A DNA stretch of 52,087 nucleotides from the NCBI GenBank assembly GCA_021817345.1, contig JAKAVC010000034.1:1-52087 (forward strand), given 5' to 3'. A program made the translations under genes and the position numbers. This document shows positions 1 through 8,765 of this stretch, piece by piece. The stretch comes from Deltaproteobacteria bacterium. Its GTDB lineage: Bacteria; Desulfobacterota; Binatia; Binatales; Binataceae. The notes beneath the pieces are model-generated. The model saw nothing but the letters and a program-made list of their open reading frames with translations, searched no databases and had not been told where the DNA came from. Within the stretch, counting starts at the first letter, position 1; each line of letters starts with the position of its first letter.

Positions 1-932
1 CGTGCTCGTCGTGGTACTTCCTGCGCTTCGCCTCGCCGCACGAGGACAAGGTTCCGTTCGCTCGCAAGGCGGTCGATTACTGGCTTCCGGTCGATCTCTA
101 CGTCGGCGGCGCCGAGCATGCCGTGATGCATCTGCTGTACGCGCGGATGTGGACCAAGGTGATGTACGACGCGGGGATGATCGGCTTCAAGGAGCCGTTC
201 CCGGTGCTGCGCAACCAGGGGATGGTATGGGCGGCCGACGGGCAGAAGATGTCGAAGTCCAAGGGCAACGTCGTGACGCCCGACGCGATGATCGAGAAGT
301 ACGGCGCCGACGCCCTAAGGCTCTGGGAACTCTTCATGGGCCCGTTCGACGAGCCAACCAACTGGAACGAGGACGGCGTCGCCGCAACCGAGCGCTATCT
401 CGGGCGCGTATGGACGATGGTGCGCCGATACGTTGAAGCCGGCGCGCCCGAGGGCAATCCGGGAGCCGAAACCCTCAAGCGCGCGCACAAAACCATCCGC
501 ACCGTGACCGATCATATCGAGCGTCTCAGGTTCAACACCGCGGTCGCGGCGTTGATGGATCAACTCAACTACCTCGCGAAGCTCAAGCCCGAGGAAGCGG
601 GACGCTTCGCGATCGAGTCGTACGTGCTGATGCTCGCGCCGATGGCGCCGCATATGTGCGAAGAGATGTGGCGCGCGCTCGGACACGGCGCGTCCATCCA
701 TCTGGAGCCGTGGCCGCGCTTCGACCCCGAGCTTACCCGCGAGGAGACGGCAACCGTCGTGGTGCAGATCAACGGCAAGGTGCGCGACCGGCTCGAAGTC
801 GCAATCGGCGCCGCGGAGGACGAGGTTCGCGCGATGGCGCTTTCGAGCGAGAACGTCAAAAAGCATCTCGGCGGCAAAGCGCCCCGCAAAGTGATTTACG
901 TCCCGAACAAGCTGCTGAGCATCGTGGCCTGA
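1..932 (+). CDS. leuS: Leucyl-tRNA synthetase, C-terminal part
   Basis: Class I aminoacyl-tRNA synthetase that charges tRNA-Leu in the cytoplasm. Only the last ~310 residues are present; the reading frame is open to the left edge (codons begin at base 3). The visible part starts in the catalytic core with WYFLRF and DLYVGGAEHAVMHLLYAR, typical of LeuRS. It then carries the ATP-binding KMSKSKGN loop near bases 243-270, followed by the helical anticodon-binding domain and the small C-terminal domain ending KVIYVPNKLLSIVA. The gene converges on metC across a 38-bp gap. The identity is certain; the N-terminal half, with the HIGH motif and editing domain, is outside the window. Confidence 0.97.
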   Translation, partial: CSSWYFLRFASPHEDKVPFARKAVDYWLPVDLYVGGAEHAVMHLLYARMWTKVMYDAGMIGFKEPFPVLRNQGMVWAADGQKMSKSKGNVVTPDAMIEKYGADALRLWELFMGPFDEPTNWNEDGVAATERYLGRVWTMVRRYVEAGAPEGNPGAETLKRAHKTIRTVTDHIERLRFNTAVAALMDQLNYLAKLKPEEAGRFAIESYVLMLAPMAPHMCEEMWRALGHGASIHLEPWPRFDPELTREETATVVVQINGKVRDRLEVAIGAAEDEVRAMALSSENVKKHLGGKAPRKVIYVPNKLLSIVA

Positions 933-970
933 GCAAAGTAACGCGCGATGCGCCATCCAAACGGGCGCGC

Positions 971-2143
971 TCAGGACGTGGCGCGCAAGCGGTCGAAGCC
1001 GGCTTCGAGATCCGCGATCAGGTCCTCAGGATTCTCCAGCCCCGCGTGAATCCTGATGCACCATCGGTCTTCGCTCTCCGGCGTTCCCGGCCGGTAGCGG
1101 CTTATCCTAAACGGCGCCGCGAGGCTCTCGAATCCGCCCCACGAGTAACCCATCGCGAAGAACCTGAGCCCGTCGAGCATCGCGGCCAGCGCCTCTTTCG
1201 TGACGCCCGGCCTGAAGCTGAAGGCGAACAGTCCCGAGGCGCCGAGAAAGTCGCGCTTCCATAGCGCGTGGCCGGGAGCGTCTTCGAGCGCGGGATGGAG
1301 CGCGCGCTCGACCTCGGGCTGCGTCCCGATGAAACGGGCGAGCGCGAGGCCGTTTTCCTGATGCCTCGCGAGGCGCACCGCAAGCGTTCGTATCCCGCGA
1401 ACGGCGAGATAGATGTCGTCCGGCCCGGCCATCTGGCCGAGTTCCCGATGCACCTTCTTGAGCGCGTGCCACATCGGCTCGGTACAGGTGATCGTCCCGA
1501 GCATCGCGTCCGAATGTCCCACGATGTATTTGGTCGCCGCCTGGATCGAAACGTCAACACCGTGCTCGAACGGCTTGAAGAAAAGCGGCGACGCCCAGGT
1601 GTTGTCCATCATCACGATTGCGCCGCGCTCGTGCGCCGCGCGCGCGATCGCCGGAACGTCCTGCACTTCGAAGAGCCCGCTCGAAGGCGACTCGACGTAA
1701 ACCACGCGCGTGTTAGGGCGGATCAGGCGCGCGATATCGGTGCCGACCAGAGGATCATACAAGGTAGTCTCGACGCCGAATTTTTTGAGGATCGATTCGC
1801 AGAAGCGGATCGTGGGCCCGTAGGCGCCGGCGGTCATCAGCAGATGGTCGCCGGCGGAAAGAAACGCCGTCAGCGCGGTCGTGATCGCCGCAAGGCCCGA
1901 CGGCGCGAGCCGGCAATGCGCCCCGCCTTCGAGCCGCGCGACCGCTTCCTCCAGTGACGCGCTTGTCGGAGTACCGAGCCGTCCGTAGGCGAAGCGGAAT
2001 TCGGCGGGCTCGTCGGCGGCGGCCTCGAACTCCGCGAAGGTTTTGAAAACGATTGTCGACGCGCGATAGACCGGAGTGTTGACTGCGCCGTAATGGGCGT
2101 GCGGATGGCGGCCTGCCACGACCGCGATTGTATCGTCCTTCAT
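971..2143 (-). CDS. metC: Cystathionine beta-lyase (trans-sulfuration PLP enzyme)
   Basis: PLP-dependent Cys/Met-metabolism enzyme of 390 residues, the usual length. It would cleave cystathionine to homocysteine, pyruvate and ammonia in methionine synthesis. AYGRLGTPT near residue 53 is the phosphate/substrate region, and ATKYIVGHSDAMLG contains the Schiff-base lysine; the GHSDAMLG form is typical of proteobacterial MetC rather than cystathionine gamma-synthase. The C-terminal YSWGGFESL is also MetC-like. It is divergent from the enoyl-CoA hydratase gene, with 153 bp between them. A related gamma-lyase or synthase activity cannot be excluded from sequence alone. Confidence 0.9.
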   Translation of the reverse strand: MKDDTIAVVAGRHPHAHYGAVNTPVYRASTIVFKTFAEFEAAADEPAEFRFAYGRLGTPTSASLEEAVARLEGGAHCRLAPSGLAAITTALTAFLSAGDHLLMTAGAYGPTIRFCESILKKFGVETTLYDPLVGTDIARLIRPNTRVVYVESPSSGLFEVQDVPAIARAAHERGAIVMMDNTWASPLFFKPFEHGVDVSIQAATKYIVGHSDAMLGTITCTEPMWHALKKVHRELGQMAGPDDIYLAVRGIRTLAVRLARHQENGLALARFIGTQPEVERALHPALEDAPGHALWKRDFLGASGLFAFSFRPGVTKEALAAMLDGLRFFAMGYSWGGFESLAAPFRISRYRPGTPESEDRWCIRIHAGLENPEDLIADLEAGFDRLRATS

Positions 2144-2296
2144 GGCGATAGTTGTGCTTCAGGATGCCCGAGCGGCACAAGCCCGGCGTCGCCCCGCGGC
2201 CCTTGAAGGCGCCGCGGCAGCGTGCGATCCTGCCGCGCGGAACGAATAATCGCGGTTTTTGCCTTCGGGCATCATGGATAAAGGAGTCCTACGCAA

Positions 2297-3067
2297 ATGG
2301 CCGAGCAGGTACTCACGGTCGCGCGCAATCAAAATTACGCAGTTCTAACACTCAACCGTCCCGAGAAGCGCAACGCGCTCAATCAGCCGATGATCGAGGC
2401 GCTCAACGCGGCGCTCGCCCAATTCGAAAACGACAAGGAAATCCGTGCGCTCCTGATCCGCGGCGAGGGTTCCAGCTTCTGCGCCGGAATCGACCTCAAG
2501 GAGGTTGACGAGGCGCAAGCTGGCCATAATCCGAATTCGCTCGAATTTGTCTTCGGCCGCCTCGAACGCTTCCCGGTCCCGACGATCGCGTCCATCCAGG
2601 GAGCGGCGCTCGCCGGCGGACTGGAGCTCGCGCTCCATTGCGATCTCCGCGTCGCCGCCGACAACGCGAAGCTCGGGATGACGCTCGGGCGCGTCGGCCT
2701 GATGGTGCCGTATGATTTCACGCGCAAGCTGATCGAAGTGTGCGGCACGGCGAATACGGCGCGAATCCTATACACCGCGGACATCTTCGGCGCCGACGAA
2801 GGCCGCGCGATGGGACTGGTTCACGAAGTCGTGCCGGCGGCCAGGCTCAAGGAACACTCGAGCGCTCTTGCGGAAAAAGTCGCGGGCAACGCGCCGCTCT
2901 CGCTGCGCGCGATGAAGGCGACGGTGCGCCGATGCCTCAGCGAGTCGTTCGACGCATGGCATCAGGACCTGCTCGATATGGCGCGCAAGGTGCGTCAGAG
3001 CAAGGATGCGAAGGAAGGTGTGCGCGCCTTCCTCGAGAAGCGAAAACCCGTCTGGCGCGCCGAGTAG
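2297..3067 (+). CDS. Enoyl-CoA hydratase/isomerase family protein
   Basis: Crotonase-fold protein of 256 residues, full length for the family. The oxyanion-hole segments are visible: SSFCAGIDLKEV near residue 60 and IQGAALAGGLELALHCD near residue 100. The family hydrates or isomerises acyl-CoA thioesters; the substrate cannot be told from sequence. AAAGGAG lies 8-10 bases upstream of the ATG, supporting this start. A strong intrinsic terminator follows the stop, so the gene is probably monocistronic. The neighbours (metC, amidase) do not form an obvious beta-oxidation operon. Confidence 0.9.
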   Translation: MAEQVLTVARNQNYAVLTLNRPEKRNALNQPMIEALNAALAQFENDKEIRALLIRGEGSSFCAGIDLKEVDEAQAGHNPNSLEFVFGRLERFPVPTIASIQGAALAGGLELALHCDLRVAADNAKLGMTLGRVGLMVPYDFTRKLIEVCGTANTARILYTADIFGADEGRAMGLVHEVVPAARLKEHSSALAEKVAGNAPLSLRAMKATVRRCLSESFDAWHQDLLDMARKVRQSKDAKEGVRAFLEKRKPVWRAE

Positions 3068-3093
3068 GCAGCCGCCGCCAGTCTTGCCTCCGT

Positions 3094-3121
3094 AACGGGC
3101 CGCATCGCTGTGCGGCCCGTT
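3094..3121 (+). terminator. Intrinsic terminator after the enoyl-CoA hydratase
   Basis: Perfect 11-bp inverted repeat AACGGGCCGCA / TGCGGCCCGTT with a 6-base loop, 26 bases after the stop codon and followed by a short T-rich run (GCATTTT). Confidence 0.8.
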
Positions 3122-3194
3122 GCATTTTCGGCCCGGAAATTCCGCTTGCCGCTTCGATTCGGGAGCGATAACAACTCGACTCGGAGGTGCGGCT

Positions 3195-4628
3195 ATGCCT
3201 ATTCGCGAATACGCGTCGTTCGACGGAATCGCGCTCGGCGAACTGGTCCGCAAGGGCGAGGTAACCGCGCTCGAACTGCTCGAGGAGGCGATCGCGCGCG
3301 TCGAGAAGCATAACCCCAAGCTCAACGCGATCGTTTACAAGTTCTACGACCGGGCGCGCGAGATGGCCCGAAGCCGCCGCGCCAGTAGCGCTCCGTTCGA
3401 GGGCGTGCCGCTTCTCCTGAAGGACATCCTTGGCGATTGCGCGGGCGTACCGACCCGATGGGCCACGAGCTACGTCCCGGAGATTCCGGCGCCGGCCGAT
3501 TGCGAGCTCGTTTCGCGCTACAAACGCACAGGATTCATCCCGTTCGCGAAGACCAACGTGCCGGAGTTCGGCCTGGTGCCGACGACCGAATCGCGCCTTT
3601 ACGGGCCGGCGCATAATCCCTGGAATCTGGCGCATACGACGGGTGGATCGAGCGGCGGTTCGGCGGCGGCGGTGGCGGCGGGAATCGTCCCGATCGCGCA
3701 CGCCAACGACGGCGGCGGCTCAATCCGTATCCCGGCCGCGTGCTGCGGACTGGTCGGACTAAAGCCGACGCGCGGGCGCAATTCGCTTGCGCCGATGGCG
3801 GGCGACCTCATCAACGGACTTATCGTCGAGCACGTGGTGACGCGCACGGTGCGCGACTCGGCCGCGGTGCTCGACGCGACCGCCGGAGCGGTGCCGGGCG
3901 ATCCGTATGTCGCCCCGGCGCCAGCCAGGCCGTGGCTCGATGAAGTCTCGAATCCGCCCGGGCGGCTTCGGATCGCGTTCCACACCAAGGCGCTCGACGG
4001 CGGCCCGATTCATCCCGACGCCGTGGAAGCGGTAACGGGCGCAGCAAAGCTTTGCGCCGATCTCGGCCATGAAGTCACGGAAGACGCGCCCAGGATCGAG
4101 CTGATGGAGCTCATGCCGGACTTCACCGTCGTGTGGACGACCACGATTGCGTATTCGATCGAGAGCGCAAAGCGGCTGATTGGGCGCGCGCCCGAGCGCG
4201 AACAGCTCGAAAGCCTGACCTGGACCCTCTACGAACTGGGCAAGGGAATCACCGCCGCGCAGTATCTGGTTGCGATAAACGGTTTGCAGCGGTTCTCGCA
4301 CGGCTTCGCGCGATTCTTCGAAAAGTACGACCTCTGGATGACGCCGACGCTCGGACGCCCGCCGGTCAAACTCGGCGAAATCGACCTGACGAGCCCCAAC
4401 GCCAACATGTTCAACCCGATTATCGCCGAGTTCGCCCATCTGAATCCGCTTTACAACGTAACCGGGCAGCCCGCGATCACGCTTCCGCTCCATTGGAACA
4501 GCGACGGGCTTCCGCTCGGCGTGAGCTTCGGCGCACGGTTCGGCGACGAGGCGACGCTGTTCCGGCTCGCGGCGCAACTCGAGCAGGCCGCGCCGTGGAA
4601 GGAGCGCAAACCTCCGGTGTGGGGCTAG
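3195..4628 (+). CDS. Amidase (amidase-signature family)
   Basis: Amidase-signature hydrolase of 477 residues. The Ser-cisSer-Lys triad can be placed: Lys76 in LLLKD, cis-Ser152 in the GGSSGGS signature, and nucleophile Ser176 in DGGGSIRIP. The family cleaves amide bonds of varied substrates; GatA is less likely because no gatB or gatC is near and the C-terminus is generic. The ATG at 3195 is chosen because GGAGG sits 7 bases upstream; the frame stays open upstream without a better site. The stop overlaps the convergent GalT-like gene by 4 bp. Confidence 0.9.
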   Translation: MPIREYASFDGIALGELVRKGEVTALELLEEAIARVEKHNPKLNAIVYKFYDRAREMARSRRASSAPFEGVPLLLKDILGDCAGVPTRWATSYVPEIPAPADCELVSRYKRTGFIPFAKTNVPEFGLVPTTESRLYGPAHNPWNLAHTTGGSSGGSAAAVAAGIVPIAHANDGGGSIRIPAACCGLVGLKPTRGRNSLAPMAGDLINGLIVEHVVTRTVRDSAAVLDATAGAVPGDPYVAPAPARPWLDEVSNPPGRLRIAFHTKALDGGPIHPDAVEAVTGAAKLCADLGHEVTEDAPRIELMELMPDFTVVWTTTIAYSIESAKRLIGRAPEREQLESLTWTLYELGKGITAAQYLVAINGLQRFSHGFARFFEKYDLWMTPTLGRPPVKLGEIDLTSPNANMFNPIIAEFAHLNPLYNVTGQPAITLPLHWNSDGLPLGVSFGARFGDEATLFRLAAQLEQAAPWKERKPPVWG

Positions 4629-5656
4629 CCGCGCGCGAGCGCCTTGCGGATCGCGGCGGCGCGTTCGAGCAGCGTGTTCGGTATATTGAGCGTGCCCGCG
4701 ACATTGGAATAGGGGAACAGCCGCGCGTTGATATGCGCGTGAAGCGGAAGGCCCTCGCCCTGATGGATTTCGTAATCGAGCGGAAGCGGCCCGAGGATGC
4801 GCAGGATACGGTAAAGCCCTCTCGCGAATTTCCGCAGCGCCGCGGGCTCCAGCTCGACGAGCAGCCCGCGGAACTCCGGCATCACGACGTCGTAGCTTCG
4901 CGGAAACGCTCCGATCGGGCTTGCGTAAGTGACGACGCCGTAGGTGCTGTCGATGATGAGCCCGAGACGGTCGAACAGGTCGAGCATCTCGCTCCACAGC
5001 CCCGGATGCTCGCGTTCGGCGCGCGCCTCGGCCAGGATTGCGGGCAGCGGCTCGGGCGAGCCGATTATCTGCTGATGAAGGTGCGGCTGCGAGGCGCCCG
5101 ACTCGCGCCCCTGGTTCTTGCGCACGACCACCGAGCGCACGCTGGGATTATCCATCGCGCGGCGCATCACGAGCGCGTCGGTCGCGAGGACCCGGGCGAA
5201 ATGCTCCTCGCCGAGAATCCCGGTAAACAGCAGATCGCCGATCGAACGCGGACAGTCGATAAAATGACGCGGATCCTCGATCACGATGTAGGACTCGTTG
5301 CGTCCGCCGGTAAGCTGGTCTGGGATGCGCGGAAACAAGTTGTTGATGACGCGGATTACCCATCCCTGCGCGTCGCGCGACGGATCGCCCGTCCATCCGG
5401 GAACCTGCTCGCGCGAGAGGCGGAAAAGTTCGGGCGTGGTCTGCGCCTCGTTGCCGGGGCAGAACGGGCAGACCGACCTTGCGCGGCGAACTTCCTCGTC
5501 GGTGAGTTCGGGCGCCTCGGGCCCGGGATGCTCATGCGCGCTCAGGGTAAAGGCGAAGCTCTTTCCGCGCACGTCAACGACATAGGAGATTACGCCGGTC
5601 ACCGGATTCTTGATCCATACCAGCGCGCCGTCACGAATTTCGTACTCGATACCCAT
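4625..5656 (-). CDS. Galactose-1-phosphate uridylyltransferase-like (HIT superfamily) protein
   Basis: GalT-like nucleotidyltransferase of 343 residues. An N-terminal CPFCPGNE gives the CxxC pair that binds Zn in GalT. RVINNLFPRIP and NQGRESGASQPHLHQQIIG follow; the latter resembles the GalT HPHxQ active-site loop (QPHLHQQ), so the catalytic His is probably present. A second His-rich segment, HAHINARLFP, lies near the C-terminus. It would transfer nucleotidyl groups between UDP-sugars and sugar phosphates, but no Leloir genes are adjacent, so the substrate is open. The ATG at 5656 is preferred over an upstream TTG at 5680 because AAAGGTGAG lies ahead of it. Confidence 0.8.
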   Translation of the reverse strand: MGIEYEIRDGALVWIKNPVTGVISYVVDVRGKSFAFTLSAHEHPGPEAPELTDEEVRRARSVCPFCPGNEAQTTPELFRLSREQVPGWTGDPSRDAQGWVIRVINNLFPRIPDQLTGGRNESYIVIEDPRHFIDCPRSIGDLLFTGILGEEHFARVLATDALVMRRAMDNPSVRSVVVRKNQGRESGASQPHLHQQIIGSPEPLPAILAEARAEREHPGLWSEMLDLFDRLGLIIDSTYGVVTYASPIGAFPRSYDVVMPEFRGLLVELEPAALRKFARGLYRILRILGPLPLDYEIHQGEGLPLHAHINARLFPYSNVAGTLNIPNTLLERAAAIRKALARG

Positions 5657-5821
5657 CGAAGGCGTACTCACCTTTAACAACTGGCGTGCGGGGTTTTCAA
5701 CGCGAACCCGCGTGCGGGTCCGGCGTGCGATGCTCCGTTGGCAATCGGGAAGCGGGTCATGGTTGATTCGCCGGTGCTTTACCTTGACTTCTAAAATCAG
5801 TTACTCTATTGAGTTGATGGG

Positions 5822-5895
5822 AAGCGGCCCGAAAGGGCTACGGGACAAACTCGGGGACTGGAAACTCGCGCAAGCGGGCACCAGCCCTTTTTTTT
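5822..5895 (+). promoter_or_regulatory. Structured leader with terminator-like hairpin upstream of the serine genes
   Basis: The 255-bp gap before the aminotransferase gene holds two compact hairpins. The first is GCCC-GAAA-GGGC (5827-5838), closed by a GNRA loop. The second spans 5854-5887: GGG-A-CTGG pairs with CCAGCCC around an inner CTCGC-GCAA-GCGGG stem, again with a GNRA loop. Eight T residues (5888-5895) follow directly, 40 bases before the start codon. This is the arrangement of a transcription attenuator or riboswitch expression platform. I do not recognise it as a named riboswitch class. Confidence 0.6.
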
Positions 5896-5935
5896 GGCCC
5901 ATGGAGTCGTTCTCGTCACGCTTATCTAAGACACG

Positions 5936-7087
5936 GTGCCACCAGTGAAAAAATATCTGTTCACGCCGGGACCGGCCGCAGTGCCTCCTGAAGTTCTGCT
6001 CGAGATGGCACAGCCGATCATTCACCATCGCACGCCACAGTTTTCCGCGGTGCTCGACCAGGCGCGCGAACGCCTGAAACCGCTGTTCGGAACGCGCCAG
6101 GAAGTGATCCTGTTCGCCGCTTCGGGCACGGGCGCGATGGAGGCCGCTGTGGCGAACCTGCTATCGCCCGGCGAGCACGCCATCTTCGTCAACGGCGGCA
6201 AGTTCGGCGAAAGATGGGGAAAATTCCTGAAGGCATTCGGGATGGTGCCGCACGAGATAAAGGTCGAATGGGGACGCGCGGTGCGCCCCGGCGAAGTCGA
6301 GGACGCGCTCAAGGCGAATCCCGAAACGCGCGCGGTCTTCGTGCAGGCGAGCGAGACTTCGACCTGCACGGTTCATCCGGTGGCCGAAATCGGCAAGATA
6401 ACCCGCACCCGCGACGTTCTCCTGGTGGTTGACGGCATCACCTCAGTCGGCGTGTTCGAGCAGAAGATGGACGAATGGGGCGTCGACGCGCTGGTGACCG
6501 GAAGCCAGAAGGCGCTGATGCTGCCGCCGGGGCTCGGGATGATCGCGCTCTCGCCGCGCGCCTGGGACGCGGTGAAAAAAAGCACGACGCCGCGCTTTTA
6601 CTTCGATCTGGGCCGCGAGCTTAAAGCCCAGCGCGAGGAGCATACCACCGCCTTCACGCCCGCCGTGTCGCTGATCTCGGGCCTCAACAAGTCGCTCGAG
6701 ATGCTTCATGCGGAGGGACTCGAGAAGGTTTACGCTCGCCACACGATAATGGCGGAAGCGACGCGCGACGCGGCGCGGGCGCTCGGACTCAAGCTTATCT
6801 CGCCCGACAGTCCGGCGCCGGGCGTAACCGGAATCATCGCGCCCGAGGGAATCGACACCGGCAAAGTGGTCAAGTACATGCGCGACACGCTCGGAGTGTC
6901 GGTGCAGGGCGGCCAGGATCAGATGAAGGGCCGGCTGGTGCGCATCGGGCACATGGGCAACTTAAGCCCGTTTGATATGCTGGTTGCGGTAAGCGCGCTC
7001 GAGATCGCGCTCCGGAATCAGGGAATGGACGTCAAAATGGGCGCCGGCGTAGCCGCCGTGCAGGCCCGTCTAGCGAAGGGTGCGTAG
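5936..7087 (+). CDS. Class V aminotransferase (serine/alanine-glyoxylate type)
   Basis: PLP aminotransferase of 383 residues beginning LFTPGPAAVPPEVL, the hallmark of the serine-pyruvate/alanine-glyoxylate subgroup. VTGSQKALMLPPGLG holds the PLP lysine (SQK), and VVDGITSVG the PLP-contacting Asp. It sits 6 bp before serA, so it most likely works as the 3-phosphohydroxypyruvate (or serine-pyruvate) aminotransferase of serine synthesis, as proposed for SerC-lacking Deltaproteobacteria and archaea; this is inference from context. The start is a GTG at 5936 or 5945, neither with a strong ribosome site. Expression is probably controlled by the leader hairpins upstream. Confidence 0.88.
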   Translation: MPPVKKYLFTPGPAAVPPEVLLEMAQPIIHHRTPQFSAVLDQARERLKPLFGTRQEVILFAASGTGAMEAAVANLLSPGEHAIFVNGGKFGERWGKFLKAFGMVPHEIKVEWGRAVRPGEVEDALKANPETRAVFVQASETSTCTVHPVAEIGKITRTRDVLLVVDGITSVGVFEQKMDEWGVDALVTGSQKALMLPPGLGMIALSPRAWDAVKKSTTPRFYFDLGRELKAQREEHTTAFTPAVSLISGLNKSLEMLHAEGLEKVYARHTIMAEATRDAARALGLKLISPDSPAPGVTGIIAPEGIDTGKVVKYMRDTLGVSVQGGQDQMKGRLVRIGHMGNLSPFDMLVAVSALEIALRNQGMDVKMGAGVAAVQARLAKGA

Positions 7088-7093
7088 CCATAG

Positions 7094-8686
7094 ATGGCGC
7101 AAAAGTTTCGCGTTCTTTTGAGTGACTCGTTGGCGGCCGCCGGAATCGAAGTCCTGAAGAGCCATCCCGAGTTCGAAATCGACATCAAGACGGGCCTCAA
7201 GCCGCCCCAGCTTGCCGAGATAATCGGGTCCTACGACGCGCTCGTTATCCGCAGCGGCACCAAGGTCACCCACGAGATTATCGAGCGCGCCGATTCGCTC
7301 AAGGTGATCGGACGGGCGGGCGTCGGCGTGGACAACGTTGATCTCGAAGCCGCGACCCGGCGCGGGATCGTGGTGATGAACAGCCCGACGGGTAACAGCG
7401 TCACCACCGCCGAGCACGCCATCTCGATGATGATGGCGCTGGCGCGGCATATTCCGGCCGCGAACGCCGCATTGAAAAGCGGCAAATGGGAGCGCAACAA
7501 GTTCACCGGCGCGGAAGTCTGCAACAAGACGCTCGGCGTCATCGGACTTGGCAATATCGGCCGTATCGTCGCCGACCGCGGGCTCGGCCTCAAGATGAAA
7601 GTGATCGGATTCGATCCGCTCATCACCGCCGAGGCCGCCTCGCGAATCGGCGTCGAGCTGGTCGGCCTTGACGACCTGTTCGAGCGCTCCGACTTCATCA
7701 CCGTTCACGCCCCGCTGACCGACGATACGCGCGGACTGGTCGGGCGCGCGGCATTCGGGCGGATGAAAAAGGGCGTGCGCGTCATCAATTGCGCGCGCGG
7801 CGGTATCGTTGACGAGGACGCGCTGGTCGAGGCGCTCAACTCGGGCAAGGTCGCGGGCGCGGCACTCGACGTTTTCGTCCAGGAACCTCCTCCGGCGGAC
7901 CATCCCCTGCTCAAGTTCGACAACGTGATCGTGACGCCCCATCTCGGCGCCGCAACCGACGAAGCGCAGGTGCAGGTGGCCGTCGAGATCGCCCATCAGG
8001 TGAGCGACTTCCTGCTCGAAGGGACAATCCGCAACGCGGTCAATATTCCGGCGCTGTCGCCCAAGGAACTCGAAACGCTGGAACCGTACATGAAGCTCGC
8101 CGAGAAGCTCGGGCGCCTGGCCGCGCAACTCATCAGCGAGGCCCCCAACCAGGTGACGGTCGGTTTCGCGGGCGACGCGGCGAACCTCAAGACCGGGGCG
8201 ATCGCTTCGGCGGTGCTGACGGGACTGCTCGGTTCGTTTCTGGACGAGCCGCTCAATTCCGTCAACGCGCCTTTTCTCGCCCGCGAGCGCGGAATCAACG
8301 TTACCGAGACCATCTCGCGCGAGAAGATTGACTACGTCAACATGCTCACTGTCATCGTGAGGAGCCCCGCGGGCGAGCACGAAGTGGCCGGGGCGGTGCT
8401 GGGCCGCGCGCCCCGGATCGTGCGAATCGACGGCTACCGGGTCGAAGCGGTTCCCGAGGGTTACTTCCTGATGCTGCACAATCGCGACGTTCCCGGCGTG
8501 GTGGGAGCCGTCGGAACGATCCTCGGACAGTCGGGAATCAATATCGCGGGACTGGAGTTGGGACGGGATCGGATAGGCGGGATGGCGCTAAGCCTGGTTG
8601 AGGTCGATGAAGCCGTGCCAACCGCCGTGCTGGAGCGGCTCAAGACGATACCCGCCATCACGACCGCTTCCCTGCTCAAGCTCTGA
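7094..8686 (+). CDS. serA: D-3-phosphoglycerate dehydrogenase
   Basis: First enzyme of serine synthesis: 3-phosphoglycerate + NAD+ to 3-phosphohydroxypyruvate. At 530 residues it is the long form, with an intervening ASB domain and a C-terminal ACT domain (VPGVVGAVGTILGQSGINIA) for serine feedback. The NAD fold is shown by VIGLGNIGRIVA. The catalytic Arg (NCARGG), Glu (VQEPPP) and His (TPHLGAATDE) are all in place. It is co-directional with the aminotransferase (6-bp gap) and with purA downstream (79-bp gap). Confidence 0.98.
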   Translation: MAQKFRVLLSDSLAAAGIEVLKSHPEFEIDIKTGLKPPQLAEIIGSYDALVIRSGTKVTHEIIERADSLKVIGRAGVGVDNVDLEAATRRGIVVMNSPTGNSVTTAEHAISMMMALARHIPAANAALKSGKWERNKFTGAEVCNKTLGVIGLGNIGRIVADRGLGLKMKVIGFDPLITAEAASRIGVELVGLDDLFERSDFITVHAPLTDDTRGLVGRAAFGRMKKGVRVINCARGGIVDEDALVEALNSGKVAGAALDVFVQEPPPADHPLLKFDNVIVTPHLGAATDEAQVQVAVEIAHQVSDFLLEGTIRNAVNIPALSPKELETLEPYMKLAEKLGRLAAQLISEAPNQVTVGFAGDAANLKTGAIASAVLTGLLGSFLDEPLNSVNAPFLARERGINVTETISREKIDYVNMLTVIVRSPAGEHEVAGAVLGRAPRIVRIDGYRVEAVPEGYFLMLHNRDVPGVVGAVGTILGQSGINIAGLELGRDRIGGMALSLVEVDEAVPTAVLERLKTIPAITTASLLKL

Positions 8687-8765
8687 GCGGCTCTGTGCGA
8701 AGGCGGGTGACCGCGAAACTGGCGCGCCATCGCTCTTCAGCGCAGCCGTCTCATCGGAAGACTCT

